A stretch of 64,000 nt of DNA from Geomonas diazotrophica (GCF_018919385.1 NZ_JAHLMF010000006.1:62001-126000), one strand, 5' to 3'; shown: positions 18,101 through 26,890, counted from the stretch's first letter. The notes: generated from the letters alone by a model not told the origin. Translations and numbers: made by a program.

Positions 18101-18614
18101 ACATGTCCGCGTACCAGATGGCGGCGGCCTTGGCCTCGTCCATCTTGTTCCTGCCGGCGAGATAGGCGATCTCGCCCTGGAGACAGGCGGAGAGGCAGAT
18201 CAGGCCTTCCCGGTGCTTCTCCAGCAGTTCCTTGTCGATGCGGGGGCGGCGGTAGAAGCCATCCTTGTAACCGGCGGAAGTGAGGTAACAGAGGTTCTTG
18301 AAGCCGGTCATGTTCTCGGCCAGCAGGATGAGGTGGTAGCTGGTGACCGGATCAGCCGCGGTGGGGGCTTTCTTGTCCAGGCGGGAGCCCGGGGCGATGT
18401 AGACCTCGCACCCGAGTATCGGCCTGATTCCCTTGTCCTGGGCCTTCAGGAAGAATTCGAGTGAGCCGAACATGTTGCCGTGGTCGGTAACGGCCACCGC
18501 GGGCATGTGGTATTCCTTGGCCTTTTTGACCAAGTCGCCGATACGGATGGCGCCGTCCAGCAGGGAGTACTGGGAGTGGAGATGGAGATGTACGAAATTG
18601 GCTGGTGCATCCAT
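15138..18614 (-). CDS. dnaE: DNA polymerase III alpha subunit
   Basis: A 1158-residue replicative polymerase of the DnaE1 type. The N-terminal PHP domain begins FVHLHLHSQYSLLDGAI and keeps HLHSQYS and TDHGNMFG. The polymerase palm carries PDIDVDFCQDRR with catalytic Asp residues, and GPGRGSAAGSLV is the nucleotide-binding loop. The tail contains the OB-fold region (VTLEDLIGSLEVVVFSDVY) and ends with the tau-binding area. Length is normal. The ATG at 18614 lies divergently from the pirin gene. accA is downstream on the same strand. Confidence 0.97.
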   Translation of the reverse strand: MDAPANFVHLHLHSQYSLLDGAIRIGDLVKKAKEYHMPAVAVTDHGNMFGSLEFFLKAQDKGIRPILGCEVYIAPGSRLDKKAPTAADPVTSYHLILLAENMTGFKNLCYLTSAGYKDGFYRRPRIDKELLEKHREGLICLSACLQGEIAYLAGRNKMDEAKAAAIWYADMFPGSYYLEIQENGLPEQTIANRRVMEIARELNLPLVATNDCHYLNKEDAKAHEILLCIQTGKTMSDPSRMRFTTEAFYVKSPEEMARDFHYCPEALENTVKIAERCHYEFDFKTYHFPAYEAPPGETLDQQLERESIEGLKLRLEKIKIKYPNLTPEQEQAYHDRLRIELDCIKHMGFPGYFLIVADFINWAKDHGIPVGPGRGSAAGSLVAFCIRITDIDPMPYNLLFERFLNPERISMPDIDVDFCQDRREEVIQYMVERYGREKVCQIAAFGTMAARGVIRDVGRALDLTFADVDKIAKLVPEVLGITLDKAIEQEPKIKELMAADAKVNEVMTVALRLEGLARHISTHAAGLVVAPRQMEEFCPVYKDQKTGSLTTQYSMKYVEKVGLVKFDFLGLKNLTVIDNACKHIRNGKDPNFDITLLTDDDPETYKLLQAGNTTGVFQLESSGMKELLVKLKPSCFEDIIAVCALYRPGPLGSGMVDDFIERKHGRKQTVYDLPQLEPVLKDTYGVIVYQEQVMQISRSLAGYSLGGADLLRRAMGKKDAEQMAKERLKFMEGSEKLGLDSKKCAAIFDLMAKFAEYGFNKSHSAAYALVAYQTAYLKAHYPVEFMAALLTEDMSNTDKVIKSIGDCREMGIEVLPPDINESLRSFRVLDTAMRFGLGAVKNVGEGAIEAILEARGNEPFKDIFDFCERVDLRRCNKRVIEALIKSGAFDCTGAKRSQLTAVLDDAAAQGQRVQQERESAQVSLFGMAEIQRGSTGSGNRLPDIPEWDEKYRLGCEKEAIGFFITGHPLDRYVADMRRFSTVDCFTINEAKDKSEVKICGVPASLKEIMTKKGDRMGFVTLEDLIGSLEVVVFSDVYARCSEFLKGDDPVHVTGTVEHGEKGAKIMASDIVLLRDLVERETRRVNFTIDAKEADPGKLKTLKEIISRYQGICRSFLHLDIENSSRVTIRLSDVYKVAASEELTVEVSNLFGYNAVSFE

Positions 18615-18768
18615 AAATCGAAGGCCCTAACTAAAAGCGAAACTGATTGATTTGAAAAGACAAAAGGAGCCGTGACTCAGCGGGCTCCAGTTGCTGATGA
18701 ACAATAAAAATAAGGGAAGTTTTAGCACTAGGCGGCTGTCGATGTAAAGGCCAAAGTATGCGCCCCTG

Positions 18769-18797
18769 TTGACAAACAGGGAGGATATAATTTAATA
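18769..18797 (+). promoter_or_regulatory. Sigma-70 promoter candidate of the pirin gene
   Basis: TTGACA at 18769-18774, a 17-base spacer, and TTAATA at 18792-18797; TATAAT also occurs at 18786. The -35 lies within CTGTTgacaAACAG, a short inverted repeat that could be an operator. The pirin start is about 68 bases downstream. Confidence 0.45.
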
Positions 18798-18864
18798 TCA
18801 AATCATACAAGGTCAAACAGTTTGGCTTTCGTAAGGATTCGTGAAACTTAGGCAGGAGGACGCC

Positions 18865-19563
18865 ATGATCACCATCAGAAGAGCAAACGACAGGGGCCAC
18901 GCCGACCACGGTTGGCTCAACACCTACCACACCTTTTCCTTCGCCGACTATTACGACCCGCGTCACATGGGGTTCAGGAACCTGCGAGTCATCAACGAGG
19001 ACCGCGTCAGGCCGGGCGTGGGCTTTCCCACCCACCCGCACAGCGACATGGAGATCATCTCGTACGTGCTGGAAGGTGCGCTCGCGCACCGCGACAGCAT
19101 GGGGACCGGCTCGGTGATACGCCCCGGCGACGTGCAACGGATGAGCGCAGGCACCGGCATCACCCATAGCGAGTTCAACCACAGCAAAGAGGAGCCGCTG
19201 CACTTTTACCAGATCTGGATACTGCCGAAGCGGGCCGGGATCACCCCGAGCTACGAGCAGAAGTTCTTCTCGGATGAGGAGAAACGGGGGAGCCTCAGGC
19301 TGATCGCCTCACCGGATGGGCGCGACGGTTCCGTCACCATCAACCAGGATGCCAGGCTGTACGCCACGCTCCTGGACGCCGGCGACGAGATCGTGCATCG
19401 CCTACCGGCGGGACAGCACGCCTGGGTGCAGTTGGCGCGGGGGAAGGTGTTGCTGAATGGCCATCTTCTGGAGGCAGGAGACGGGGCGGCGGTCAACAGC
19501 GAAGAACTGCTGCGCCTGACGGGGAAGGAGGCGAGCGAGTTGCTTCTTTTCGAACTGCCGTAA
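18865..19563 (+). CDS. Pirin family protein (YhhW-like bicupin)
   Basis: A 232-residue bicupin. The N-terminal cupin holds the metal motif [24 protein letters not shown] and the second set [21 protein letters not shown]. The C-terminal cupin is less conserved. Pirins of this length (YhhW type) can have quercetin 2,3-dioxygenase activity or act as regulators; which applies is unknown. I chose the ATG at 18865, 4 bases after AGGAGGA, over the in-frame GTG at 18841. Single gene, terminated by the hairpin at 19587-19643. Confidence 0.88.
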   Translation: MITIRRANDRGHADHGWLNTYHTFSFADYYDPRHMGFRNLRVINEDRVRPGVGFPTHPHSDMEIISYVLEGALAHRDSMGTGSVIRPGDVQRMSAGTGITHSEFNHSKEEPLHFYQIWILPKRAGITPSYEQKFFSDEEKRGSLRLIASPDGRDGSVTINQDARLYATLLDAGDEIVHRLPAGQHAWVQLARGKVLLNGHLLEAGDGAAVNSEELLRLTGKEASELLLFELP

Positions 19564-19586
19564 GCGGCTGGTACGATGCAAACACC

Positions 19587-19643
19587 AACGCGGCAGGACA
19601 GCCCCCTGATCGAGTCGGGAAGCCAGTCCTGCCGCGTTCTGTT
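19587..19643 (+). terminator. Terminator of the pirin gene
   Basis: A perfect 13-bp inverted repeat, AACGCGGCAGGAC (19587-19599) with GTCCTGCCGCGTT (19626-19638), is followed by CTGTTTT. The loop of 26 bases is long for a classic terminator. Confidence 0.6.
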
Positions 19644-19650
19644 TTGGGAC

Positions 19651-19766
19651 CCCGTCCCCCTCCGGGGGAGGGTGGCCGATGGCCGGGTGAGGGAGCCGGC
19701 ACTGCAGCACTATCTTGGTACACCGCCCTCACCCCACCCCTCTCCCAGCGGTAGAGGGAGAGGGGG
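19651..19766. repeat. REP-like paired palindrome, CCCTCACCC/GGGAGAGGG family
   Basis: Two inverted copies of a unit with GGGTGAGGG and a GGGAGAGGG hairpin lie head to head around a 32-base centre. The same family is complete at 57588-57677 and present as a half unit at 32164-32201. It is between the pirin gene and hisS. Confidence 0.75.
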
Positions 19767-19809
19767 CAGGAGGGGGAGTTTGCTGTCGGGTAAAACTGCC
19801 CTTGAAAGA

Positions 19810-21063
19810 TTAGGCCCCGCCGGTCATGGCGGCCTGGATGCTCGCCGCATCGAGCGCCACTTCGTCCTGCGTACCGCCGTCCATGTTTTTCAGCGGCGCG
19901 GTGCCGCGAGCCAACTCGTCGCCGCCGATGATCAGGGTGAAGCGGGAGTTAAACTTGTCGGCGCGCCTCATCTGGCTCTTCAGGCTTTTGCCTTCGTAGT
20001 CGATCTCGACGGCAAAACCCAGGCGCTGCAGGGCGCTCATCAGTCGGAACGCCTCGGGATGCGCCTCGTCCCCAAGTGCTGCGATGAAGAGATCCGGACG
20101 GCGCGAAAAATCCTTCTCGGCCAAAAGGAGCGCCACGCGCTCGACGCCCATGGCGAAGCCGATACCGGGGATCTGCGGACCGCCGATGGAGGAGATCAGA
20201 CCGTCGTAACGACCGCCGGCGGCGACGGCGCTCTGCGCCCCCAGCATGGTGGTGACCATCTCGAAGGTGGTCCTGGTGTAGTAGTCGAGGCCGCGCACCA
20301 TGCGCTGGTTGATGCTGTAGGGGGTGCCGACCAGTTCCAGGTGTTTCCTCGTCTTGTCGAAGTGGTCGCTGCACTCGGCACAGAGGTGGTCAAGCATCGA
20401 AGGCGCCCCCTGGGTCGCCTCCTGGCAGCCGGCGGATTTGCAGTCCAGCGCCCGCAGCGGGTTGGTATCGTAGCGACGTTTGCAGTCGTCACAGAGCTTG
20501 TCGATGCGGTCGAGCAGGAACTTCTTGAGCGCCTCGCGGTAAGCGGGACGGCAGCAAGGGCAGCCCAGCGAGTTGATCTGCAGCGAAGGCTCGGTAAGCC
20601 CCAGTTCCTGGAAGAAATGGGTCAGCATGGTGAGCACCTGCGCGTCGACCGTCGGAGCGGCGACACCGGTGATCTCGGCGCCGATCTGGTGGAACTGGCG
20701 GTAGCGCCCCTTCTGCGGGCGCTCGTAACGGAACATCGGCCCCATGTAGTACAGGCGCGCAACCGGGTCCAGGGCGTGCATCTTGTGCTCGACGTAGGCG
20801 CGCATCACCGACGCGGTCCCCTCCGGGCGCATGGTGACCTTGTTGCCCCCTTTGTCCTCGAAGGAGTACATCTCCTTTTCCACGATGTCGGTGGCGTCGC
20901 CGATGGAGCGGCAGAACAGCTCGGTCTTCTCCAGGATCGGGATCCTGATCTCGGAAAGCCCGTAAAGCTCGAAAACCCGGCGCGCCGTGGCCTCGATGTG
21001 CTGCCACTTCTCGACCTCGCCCGGGAGGATGTCGTTGAAACCTTTAATGCCGGTGATTGCCAC
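19810..21063 (-). CDS. hisS: Histidyl-tRNA synthetase
   Basis: A 417-residue class II aminoacyl-tRNA synthetase charging tRNA-His. Motif 2 (RPEGTASVMRAYVEHK then GPMFRYERPQKGRYRQFHQ), the histidine-specific GLDYYTRTTFEM and motif 3 (GGRYDGLISSIGG..GFAMGVERV) are intact. The C-terminal anticodon-binding domain ends the protein. The start codon is GTG at 21063 (MAITGIKGFNDILP). It stands alone, with a CGCAAAG repeat element upstream. Confidence 0.97.
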   Translation of the reverse strand: MAITGIKGFNDILPGEVEKWQHIEATARRVFELYGLSEIRIPILEKTELFCRSIGDATDIVEKEMYSFEDKGGNKVTMRPEGTASVMRAYVEHKMHALDPVARLYYMGPMFRYERPQKGRYRQFHQIGAEITGVAAPTVDAQVLTMLTHFFQELGLTEPSLQINSLGCPCCRPAYREALKKFLLDRIDKLCDDCKRRYDTNPLRALDCKSAGCQEATQGAPSMLDHLCAECSDHFDKTRKHLELVGTPYSINQRMVRGLDYYTRTTFEMVTTMLGAQSAVAAGGRYDGLISSIGGPQIPGIGFAMGVERVALLLAEKDFSRRPDLFIAALGDEAHPEAFRLMSALQRLGFAVEIDYEGKSLKSQMRRADKFNSRFTLIIGGDELARGTAPLKNMDGGTQDEVALDAASIQAAMTGGA

Positions 21064-21106
21064 GATTAATCCCTCTCTTCACTCACGAAATAAAAAAACC
21101 GAACGA

Positions 21107-21236
21107 CTTAACGCAGAGCCGCAAAGCCGCTAAGGCGCAAAGAAAAACTGACGCTGGGGGGGGGAAATCAAACCTAAAGCGTTGGGTTCACCTTTGCGAC
21201 TTTGCGCCCCTGCGTCTTTGCGTTCAGTCTTTTTGG
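21107..21236. repeat. CGCAAAG-type inverted repeat array
   Basis: The left arm (21107-21150) contains degenerate tandem units AACGCAGAG, CGCAAAG, CGCTAAG and CGCAAAG; the right arm (21187-21236) contains the reverse complement, CTTTGCG, TTTGCG, TGCGTCTTTGCG. A run of nine G lies in the centre. Arrays of this sort occur in many environmental bacterial genomes; function unknown. Confidence 0.65.
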
Positions 21237-21301
21237 AAACAAAAAAAACCGGCGTAGACTACTGTCCGGTCCGTTGCAACGTTTTGTCGCCACCGCGCAG
21301 G

Positions 21302-22681
21302 TCAGGGAGGCGTGGACAGCCGTTCCGCATGGAAGGCCCGGTTCTTGCCGGCGCTCTTGCCGCGGTACATCGCCTGATCCGCCATCTCCAGCAGTTCCGC
21401 CTTGCTGGTGGCGTCATCGGGGGCGCAGGCGTAACCGAGGCTCACGGTGAGCTTGATGGCGAGACCGTCGGCCTTGGCAAAGGTATGCGCCTCGATGGTC
21501 TTCCTGATACGCTCGGCCACGATCGCGGACCCGTCCATCCCGGTCTCCACCAACACGATGGTGTACTCGTCGCCACCGTAGCGGATCACCGCATCGACGT
21601 CACGCACGCTCTTTCTGACCAGCGAACCGACCTCGCGCAGCACGCGGCTGCCGATCAGGTGGCCGAAATTGTCGTTCACCGACTTGAACAGGTCGATGTC
21701 GAGGAAGAGGATGCCGAGGTTGGAACCGTAGCGCTCGCAGCGCTTCAGTTCCCGCTCCAGCACCACGTCCAGGTAGCGGTAGTTGTACAGGCCGGTCAAC
21801 TCGTCTATGTAAAGGAGATCCTTGGCGATGTTGTAACGTGCCGCGTTGTCCAGGGCCAGCGAGCCCTGGTCGAGCAGGAAGGAGATGTGTTTGCGGTTGA
21901 TGTCCCTGGGCAGCAGGACGCCCGGGTCGTTGAACAGGATGATCACCCCCTGCAGCTCGGCCTTCTGCCGCAGGTAAACGCACATGGCCTCGGTGACTCC
22001 GTTGCCATAGTCGGCGTCCCCCGGGAGAAAGTTCCTCAGGAGCAGCAGGTTGGAGCTGCCGTCATCCCTAAGATCGCACTCGCTGATCACCGCCTGTCCC
22101 AGCAGGTGCGCGTTCAGCTCCTCGATCCCCTTCAGCTCGCGCAGCATGAGCTGACCGTTGTCGCTGAAATAGCCGAGCGCCCGGGTGACACCCACTTCCT
22201 TCACCACGGCATCGGTGAGCATCGAGTAGATACGGTCGAGTTCGAGGCAGTTGGCGATGTTCTGGCTCACCTGGAACAGGTTGACCAGTCCCTTCAGCTC
22301 GAGGTTCTCGTCCAGGAGCCTGCGCTGCTCCATGCAGTGGGCTACTATGTGGCGGAACTCGTCCTGGTTGATGGGCTTGATGAGATAGTCGGTGGCGCCG
22401 TTTTTAAGGGCGTATATGGCGGTTTCCACGTTTGCATGCCCGGTGACCATGATCACCGCAGTAGCGGGATCGAGCCTCTTCACTTCGGAGAGGATGTCGA
22501 GGCCCGAGACGTCGCGCATCACCAGGTCGGTGACGACCAGGTGGTACCCCCCCTTGCCGATCATTTCCAGCGCCTCTTCCCCGGAGGCGGCCACTTCGAC
22601 GCTATAGCCGTCTTCCTTGAGCAGATCTGTATAGACCTCCCGGAAAAAGCTGTCGTCTTCGACTAAAAGAATCCTCTCCAT
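21302..22681 (-). CDS. Response regulator with GGDEF domain (diguanylate cyclase)
   Basis: A 459-residue protein: N-terminal REC (residues 1-120, VEDDSFF, phospho-acceptor in VVTDLVM, Lys in IKPIN), a short coiled helix, a GAF-like middle (about 145-280), and a C-terminal GGDEF domain. The active loop reads RYGGDEYTIVL, which fits an active cyclase, and RDVD five residues before it is the inhibitory I-site. It should make cyclic di-GMP in response to phosphorylation by an unlinked sensor kinase. No EAL domain is present. Partner genes are not adjacent. Confidence 0.92.
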   Translation of the reverse strand: MERILLVEDDSFFREVYTDLLKEDGYSVEVAASGEEALEMIGKGGYHLVVTDLVMRDVSGLDILSEVKRLDPATAVIMVTGHANVETAIYALKNGATDYLIKPINQDEFRHIVAHCMEQRRLLDENLELKGLVNLFQVSQNIANCLELDRIYSMLTDAVVKEVGVTRALGYFSDNGQLMLRELKGIEELNAHLLGQAVISECDLRDDGSSNLLLLRNFLPGDADYGNGVTEAMCVYLRQKAELQGVIILFNDPGVLLPRDINRKHISFLLDQGSLALDNAARYNIAKDLLYIDELTGLYNYRYLDVVLERELKRCERYGSNLGILFLDIDLFKSVNDNFGHLIGSRVLREVGSLVRKSVRDVDAVIRYGGDEYTIVLVETGMDGSAIVAERIRKTIEAHTFAKADGLAIKLTVSLGYACAPDDATSKAELLEMADQAMYRGKSAGKNRAFHAERLSTPP

Positions 22682-22756
22682 GCAACGGATCTCCTGGAAT
22701 GTCGGGTTATACGCGGGACAATGCCAGCATAAACTAGCAGATAGGACTCTTGAGTG

Positions 22757-25114
22757 TCAATTAAAATGCCCCCAAGGGGTCGATAATATAACCACACCGT
22801 CCGCTTTGCAGTCCGCCTCGACCGTGCCTTCAAGGTCGGTGCGGCAGATCCTGACACCGTGGCGTTGCAGTCGGTACAGCGTTGCTGGCGCAGGGAGATG
22901 GAAAGCGTTCCGGTACCCTGCGGAAATGACCGCGGCAGTCGGCTGCACCGCGGCTATGAACGGCTCGCAGGATGAGTACCTGCTGCCATGGTGCGCCACC
23001 TTCAACAGACTGCACCGTCGCAAGCCTCCCCGCTCAAGAAGCTCCTGCTCTTCCCTGACGCCGATATCGCCGGTGAAAAGTACGGATGTCCTGCCGTAGG
23101 TCAGCCTGAACACCAAAGATGCGGCATTCGCGTCCGCCTGCAGCGCCGTACCGGCAACCGGCCACAGCGTCTGCAGCTGCACGCCCCCCACCTGCAGGGG
23201 TGCCTTTTCCGCTCCAAGCTCCCGCACCGGGACGTCGCGCGCGGCAAGAACCCATTTGAGCTGCTGCAGCTCGGGAGAGGCCAGCGTCAGGGGGTGGACG
23301 AGGAATTGACCGACCTCGTAGTTGGCCGCCAGGTACAGCACACCCTGCAGGTGGTCCGGGTGTCCATGGGACAACACCAGGTAGTCGATGCGCCGCGCCG
23401 AGAGTGCCCTCAAGGCCGGCAGTAACAGGCGCGATCCCACAGGGGTACCGGAGTCCGTGGCGTTGCCGCCGCCATCAACCAGCATCCACTTGCCGTCCGG
23501 AAGGTGAACCAGCGTGGCATCCCCCTGCCCCACACTGAGGAAGGAAAGCCGGAGGGTTCCTTCCGTCGCCCGGGCGGGGGGTACCGCACGAAGCACGAGG
23601 ACGACCATCAGCGGAATCCCGATCGCTGCACGCCAACGTTTCGATTTGAAGAAGGTGATCGCGCAGAGAACGAGGCATGCCAGCAGGAGGTCCAGGCGGT
23701 CCGGGATGTACCCGGTGATAACCGGCGCCCGGGACAACTGCTCGACCACCCGATCCGACCAGCGCACCAGGGCGGCGGCAAGGTGCAGCAGCACGGCCGC
23801 GGGCCTTTCCCACAGGCAACTTACAACCAGGGCGCTGAAGCCGAGAACAACCGCGCCGTAGCCCATGAGCGGCACGACCAGGAGATTGGCAACCAGTCCC
23901 ACCAGCGCTATGCGCTGGAAGTAGTAGGCAACATGGACCGAGGTGGCCAGTATGGCAGCCACTGAAGCGATGAAAAGCAGCAGCAGCCACCACACAACCC
24001 TTCCCGCCTTATTTTCGGGGTGGGCGAGGGTCGGCGTCAGGACGGACAGCCCCCAGATGGCCAGGAAGGAGAGTTGGAATGAGACGTCGAAGGCGGTTTG
24101 GGGTGCGCAAAACAGCATGGCGCAGGCGGCCAGCATGATGGTGTGGACCAGATCCACTTCGCGCTTCAATCGCAGCGCCGCCACCACGATACAGATCATC
24201 AAGACGCTGCGCAGCGTAGCGGGAGCCTGCCCGGAAAGGACTAGGTAAAAGACCACCATCGGCAGGGATGCCAGCATGACGAGCGGCCTCAACTTGAGAT
24301 GCAGGGCGAGCCATTCCGAACGCCGGGCCAGGTAATAGAGGAATTGGCACAGGGAAAGGAAGAGGATGCCGACATGGAAGCCTGAAATGGAAAGGATATG
24401 GTTCACCCCGCAGCGCGCAAATGCCTCCTGCAACTGCTCCGGAACGTCCCGCCTGTCTCCCAGCAGGAGCGCCTTCAGGACTCCCCCTTCTGTCCACGGT
24501 TCCACCCTGGTGATGAAGTTCCCCAGCCTCGCCGCCAGCAGGTCGATGTCGTGCAGCCACCCCGCTCCCGGGCGCAGCAGCACCAGGTCCTCCGCGGCAA
24601 GGACGAAACCGGTGGCGTACACCTGTTGGTAGGCCAGTCTGCGCACCGAGTCGGATTCGCCAGGCAGCCCAAGGTTGCGCGGCACCCTGATCCGCGAAGC
24701 AAACCTTATCCTGTCACCGGTGCTGAGTTCGGCCCGCCCTTCTTTCACGTAGACCAGCAGACGCCCCGATGCCCGCTGTTCCTGGCCGGCAACGCTCACC
24801 CCTTCTACCTGCAGATAAACCCTGCTCCCTCCGGTCATGGTCGGCTCAGGCCGGCAATCCAGCACCCCCTCGATCGCCACCGGCCGGTCGGAGGCAAAGC
24901 GCTCCAGGCCGGGCCGCGGCCTCAGAAGCGGCTGCAGCGACAGTTGGCCCCACGCGAAAAAGAGCAGGGCGAGGGCGAGCAAAAAGGGGAACCGGGAACT
25001 CACGAAGGAGGCGACGAGAACCGCGACAAGGAGGGCTGGCAGGACCCAGGTGGGCGGGAAGGTATTGAGCAGGTGTGTGGTGGCCAAACCTGCAAGCGAT
25101 GCAGCCAGGGGCAC
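22757..25114 (-). CDS. comEC: DNA internalisation/competence protein ComEC/Rec2
   Basis: A 785-residue inner-membrane protein. The N-terminus has two TM segments and the DUF4131 OB-like domain (about 60-170), then the Competence domain with many TM helices (INHILSISGFHVGILF signature, near 240), then a C-terminal metallo-beta-lactamase domain with LSHGHPDHLQGV and FTGDIG. It forms the channel for single-stranded DNA uptake, with nuclease-like tail. Coordinates start at GTG 25114; a CTG at 25132, 6 bases after GGAGG, would give ERPLLVPLAASL and is the better start by ribosome site. Confidence 0.88.
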   Translation of the reverse strand: MPLAASLAGLATTHLLNTFPPTWVLPALLVAVLVASFVSSRFPFLLALALLFFAWGQLSLQPLLRPRPGLERFASDRPVAIEGVLDCRPEPTMTGGSRVYLQVEGVSVAGQEQRASGRLLVYVKEGRAELSTGDRIRFASRIRVPRNLGLPGESDSVRRLAYQQVYATGFVLAAEDLVLLRPGAGWLHDIDLLAARLGNFITRVEPWTEGGVLKALLLGDRRDVPEQLQEAFARCGVNHILSISGFHVGILFLSLCQFLYYLARRSEWLALHLKLRPLVMLASLPMVVFYLVLSGQAPATLRSVLMICIVVAALRLKREVDLVHTIMLAACAMLFCAPQTAFDVSFQLSFLAIWGLSVLTPTLAHPENKAGRVVWWLLLLFIASVAAILATSVHVAYYFQRIALVGLVANLLVVPLMGYGAVVLGFSALVVSCLWERPAAVLLHLAAALVRWSDRVVEQLSRAPVITGYIPDRLDLLLACLVLCAITFFKSKRWRAAIGIPLMVVLVLRAVPPARATEGTLRLSFLSVGQGDATLVHLPDGKWMLVDGGGNATDSGTPVGSRLLLPALRALSARRIDYLVLSHGHPDHLQGVLYLAANYEVGQFLVHPLTLASPELQQLKWVLAARDVPVRELGAEKAPLQVGGVQLQTLWPVAGTALQADANAASLVFRLTYGRTSVLFTGDIGVREEQELLERGGLRRCSLLKVAHHGSRYSSCEPFIAAVQPTAAVISAGYRNAFHLPAPATLYRLQRHGVRICRTDLEGTVEADCKADGVVILSTPWGHFN

Positions 25115-25138
25115 CAGCAGAGGTCTCTCCAGAGGTCA

Positions 25139-25483
25139 CCTCCCCGCTTCAGGGTTGTGAGCGCCATCACAAAAAAATTAAAAACAACACACGTTATAGC
25201 AGATGGCACGTGTTGCACAACGAAGCCTGTGCATTCCACTCCTGCTGTTCAGACTTCGCAACGTCCTCAACCACCCGTAATTGCTATAGAATTTCACAAC
25301 GCAAAGACAGTCTTGTGCAGGTTTAGCACAGACAAGGCATCTCGATGCCTCGCTGGGAATGCGCTGCAAGCAAAGAATTTACTATGAAATTTCAATGACT
25401 TACTGCAAGCAACCACCCCGGGACACTTTTGGTACGCCAGTTGAAAAAGAAGAGGAAAACGGCACGACTACCGGGAGGACATC
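25139..25483 (+). other. Structured, gene-free leader before the Fis-like gene
   Basis: This AT-richer stretch has no supportable gene. It holds AGGCAT-CTCG-ATGCCT, a perfect hairpin at 25335-25350, just after an imperfect CTTGTGC/GCAC..ACAAG hairpin (25312-25334). A TATAGA box is at 25283. It may be a structured 5' leader; I could not match it to a known riboswitch. Confidence 0.35.
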
Positions 25484-25939
25484 ATGGCACACAGAGATCG
25501 CAGCACCAATGAAAGGTCCGGATCTTACGCTTATACCATCATGGAAGTACGCCTGAGGAAGAAGGGAGCACCGGAGGGAACCAAGGATGACCTCCGCTTC
25601 ATGACCGTGGACAGCCACTGGGACACCTTGCGTTTCGTGCAGGACAACATGGATCAGTGCGTGGGGAACGTGGTGCGGCTCAAGCGGACCGAACCGGTGC
25701 GCCACACCGTGAATGAAAGCGCCGAGCTCTTCCAGAAGAACCTGGAACCGCTGGTCTCTTCCCTGGCCGCAACCCATGGGCAGGGGGTCATGGACAAGCT
25801 CTCGGCCTCGCTGAAGAAGGCCCTGCTGCTGATGGTCATGGAGCGCTATCAAAGCGACCGCGAGACGGCCTGCCGCGTGCTCGGCATCTCCCGCGAGAAG
25901 CTGGAAAACGAGTTGAGACTCTGCGGCGTCTCCAGGTAG
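25484..25939 (+). CDS. Fis-type helix-turn-helix protein
   Basis: A 151-residue protein whose C-terminal 40 residues (ALLLMVMERYQSDRETACRVLGISREKLENEL) match the Fis-type HTH found at the end of NtrC-family activators. The N-terminal 100 residues contain RxVMEVRLRKK-like strand segments and no AAA+ ATPase domain, so it cannot itself act on sigma-54. It is likely a DNA-binding regulator; ligand and target are unknown. The ATG follows GGGAGGA. Confidence 0.7.
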   Translation: MAHRDRSTNERSGSYAYTIMEVRLRKKGAPEGTKDDLRFMTVDSHWDTLRFVQDNMDQCVGNVVRLKRTEPVRHTVNESAELFQKNLEPLVSSLAATHGQGVMDKLSASLKKALLLMVMERYQSDRETACRVLGISREKLENELRLCGVSR

Positions 25940-25943
25940 TCCG

Positions 25944-26831
25944 CTAGTAGTATTCCTCTTGATAAGAAGGGATTTCCGCACACCAGCGGGGGTCCCTTTT
26001 TGCTTGTGCGATTGCTGCGTCGACCGTATCGATCAGGCGCTGCCGGTCTTTCGGGTAGCTCCCGGCGAGCTCGAGGAAGTTCGAGACGTGGTTTGAGCGC
26101 AGGATGGTCCCCTGCGGCTCGAGCCCCTCGAGAAGCACCTTCGTCTCCAGCAGGATCTCGCCGTGGCTCAAAGGCTCGATCAGCTTGAGGAAGTCGTCGT
26201 TGTGACGCTGGAACATGGTGAGCAGCGAAAAGTACTCAGGTGAAAGGGCGGTGATCCATTGTGCCGTCGCGGCGGCATGTTCGGCGCTCCGCTTCCTCCC
26301 GGCAAGCCCCAGGATCGCGGTGACCGACAGCTTCATCCCGGCAGCCATGGCCTTTCGGCACTGCTCGAGCATCTCCTCCGGCGTGAATCCCTTGTCCACC
26401 AGGCTGAGCGTCTCGGCGTCGCCGCTTTCCAGGCCGTAGTAGAGGATGCGCAGCTTCCCCGCGCGCAGCACCTGCAGTTGTTCGAGGCTCTTGCCGCTCA
26501 GGCTGTTCGGCGAGGCGTAGGCGCCGATCCGGGTGAGGGAGGGAAAGACGGCGTTCAGTTCCTCAAGGATCCGCTCCAGCCCGTTTTGGGGGTAGATCAG
26601 CGCGTCGCCGTCGGCGAGGAAGACGCGCCGGACCGCGTCCCGGTAGCGTGGAGGTATTGAGCGGATCTCTTTCATGACCTCGTCCAGAGGTCGCACCCGG
26701 AAGCGCTTCATCTTATACATGCCGCAAAACTTGCAGCGATTCTGGGAACAGCCGATGGTGATCTGGAAGATGAGGCTGTGCGCCTCGGAGGGGGGACGAA
26801 AGAGGGGCTCATCGTAATTGAAGAAGTACAT
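25944..26831 (-). CDS. Radical SAM protein with CX4CX2C cluster motif
   Basis: A 295-residue B12-independent radical SAM enzyme. The cluster motif is GCSQNRCKFCGMYK, that is CX4CX2C rather than the canonical CX3CX2C; the DNA confirms the extra residue. YYGLESGD is the usual SAM-binding strand. The ATG at 26831 (MYFFNYDEPLFRPPSE) follows GGAG; the frame before it overlaps the glyA terminator and is discarded. It is downstream of glyA but separated by that terminator. Substrate unknown. Confidence 0.82.
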   Translation of the reverse strand: MYFFNYDEPLFRPPSEAHSLIFQITIGCSQNRCKFCGMYKMKRFRVRPLDEVMKEIRSIPPRYRDAVRRVFLADGDALIYPQNGLERILEELNAVFPSLTRIGAYASPNSLSGKSLEQLQVLRAGKLRILYYGLESGDAETLSLVDKGFTPEEMLEQCRKAMAAGMKLSVTAILGLAGRKRSAEHAAATAQWITALSPEYFSLLTMFQRHNDDFLKLIEPLSHGEILLETKVLLEGLEPQGTILRSNHVSNFLELAGSYPKDRQRLIDTVDAAIAQAKRDPRWCAEIPSYQEEYY

Positions 26832-26859
26832 CGAAGCTCCGCCTGAAAAATGAGGTTTG

Positions 26860-26890
26860 CAAAAAGGGGGGCGACTCACGTCGCCCCCCT
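26860..26890 (-). terminator. Terminator of glyA
   Basis: AGGGGGGCGAC (26865-26875) pairs with GTCGCCCCCCT (26880-26890) around TCAC, an 11-bp stem; on the minus strand it is followed by five T. Confidence 0.88.

Noticed and set aside
18631-19203. 190-codon minus-strand frame upstream of dnaE
   Set aside because: It is antisense to the pirin gene and crosses the shared promoter region.
21107-21236. CRISPR array from the repeated CGCAAAG units
   Set aside because: Units are short, degenerate, spacers absent, and the two arms are inverted rather than direct repeats.
25208-25225. TGGCAC..TTGCA as a sigma-54 site before the Fis-like gene
   Set aside because: The spacer is 3 rather than 5 bases, so GG and GC are 8 apart, which sigma-54 does not accept.
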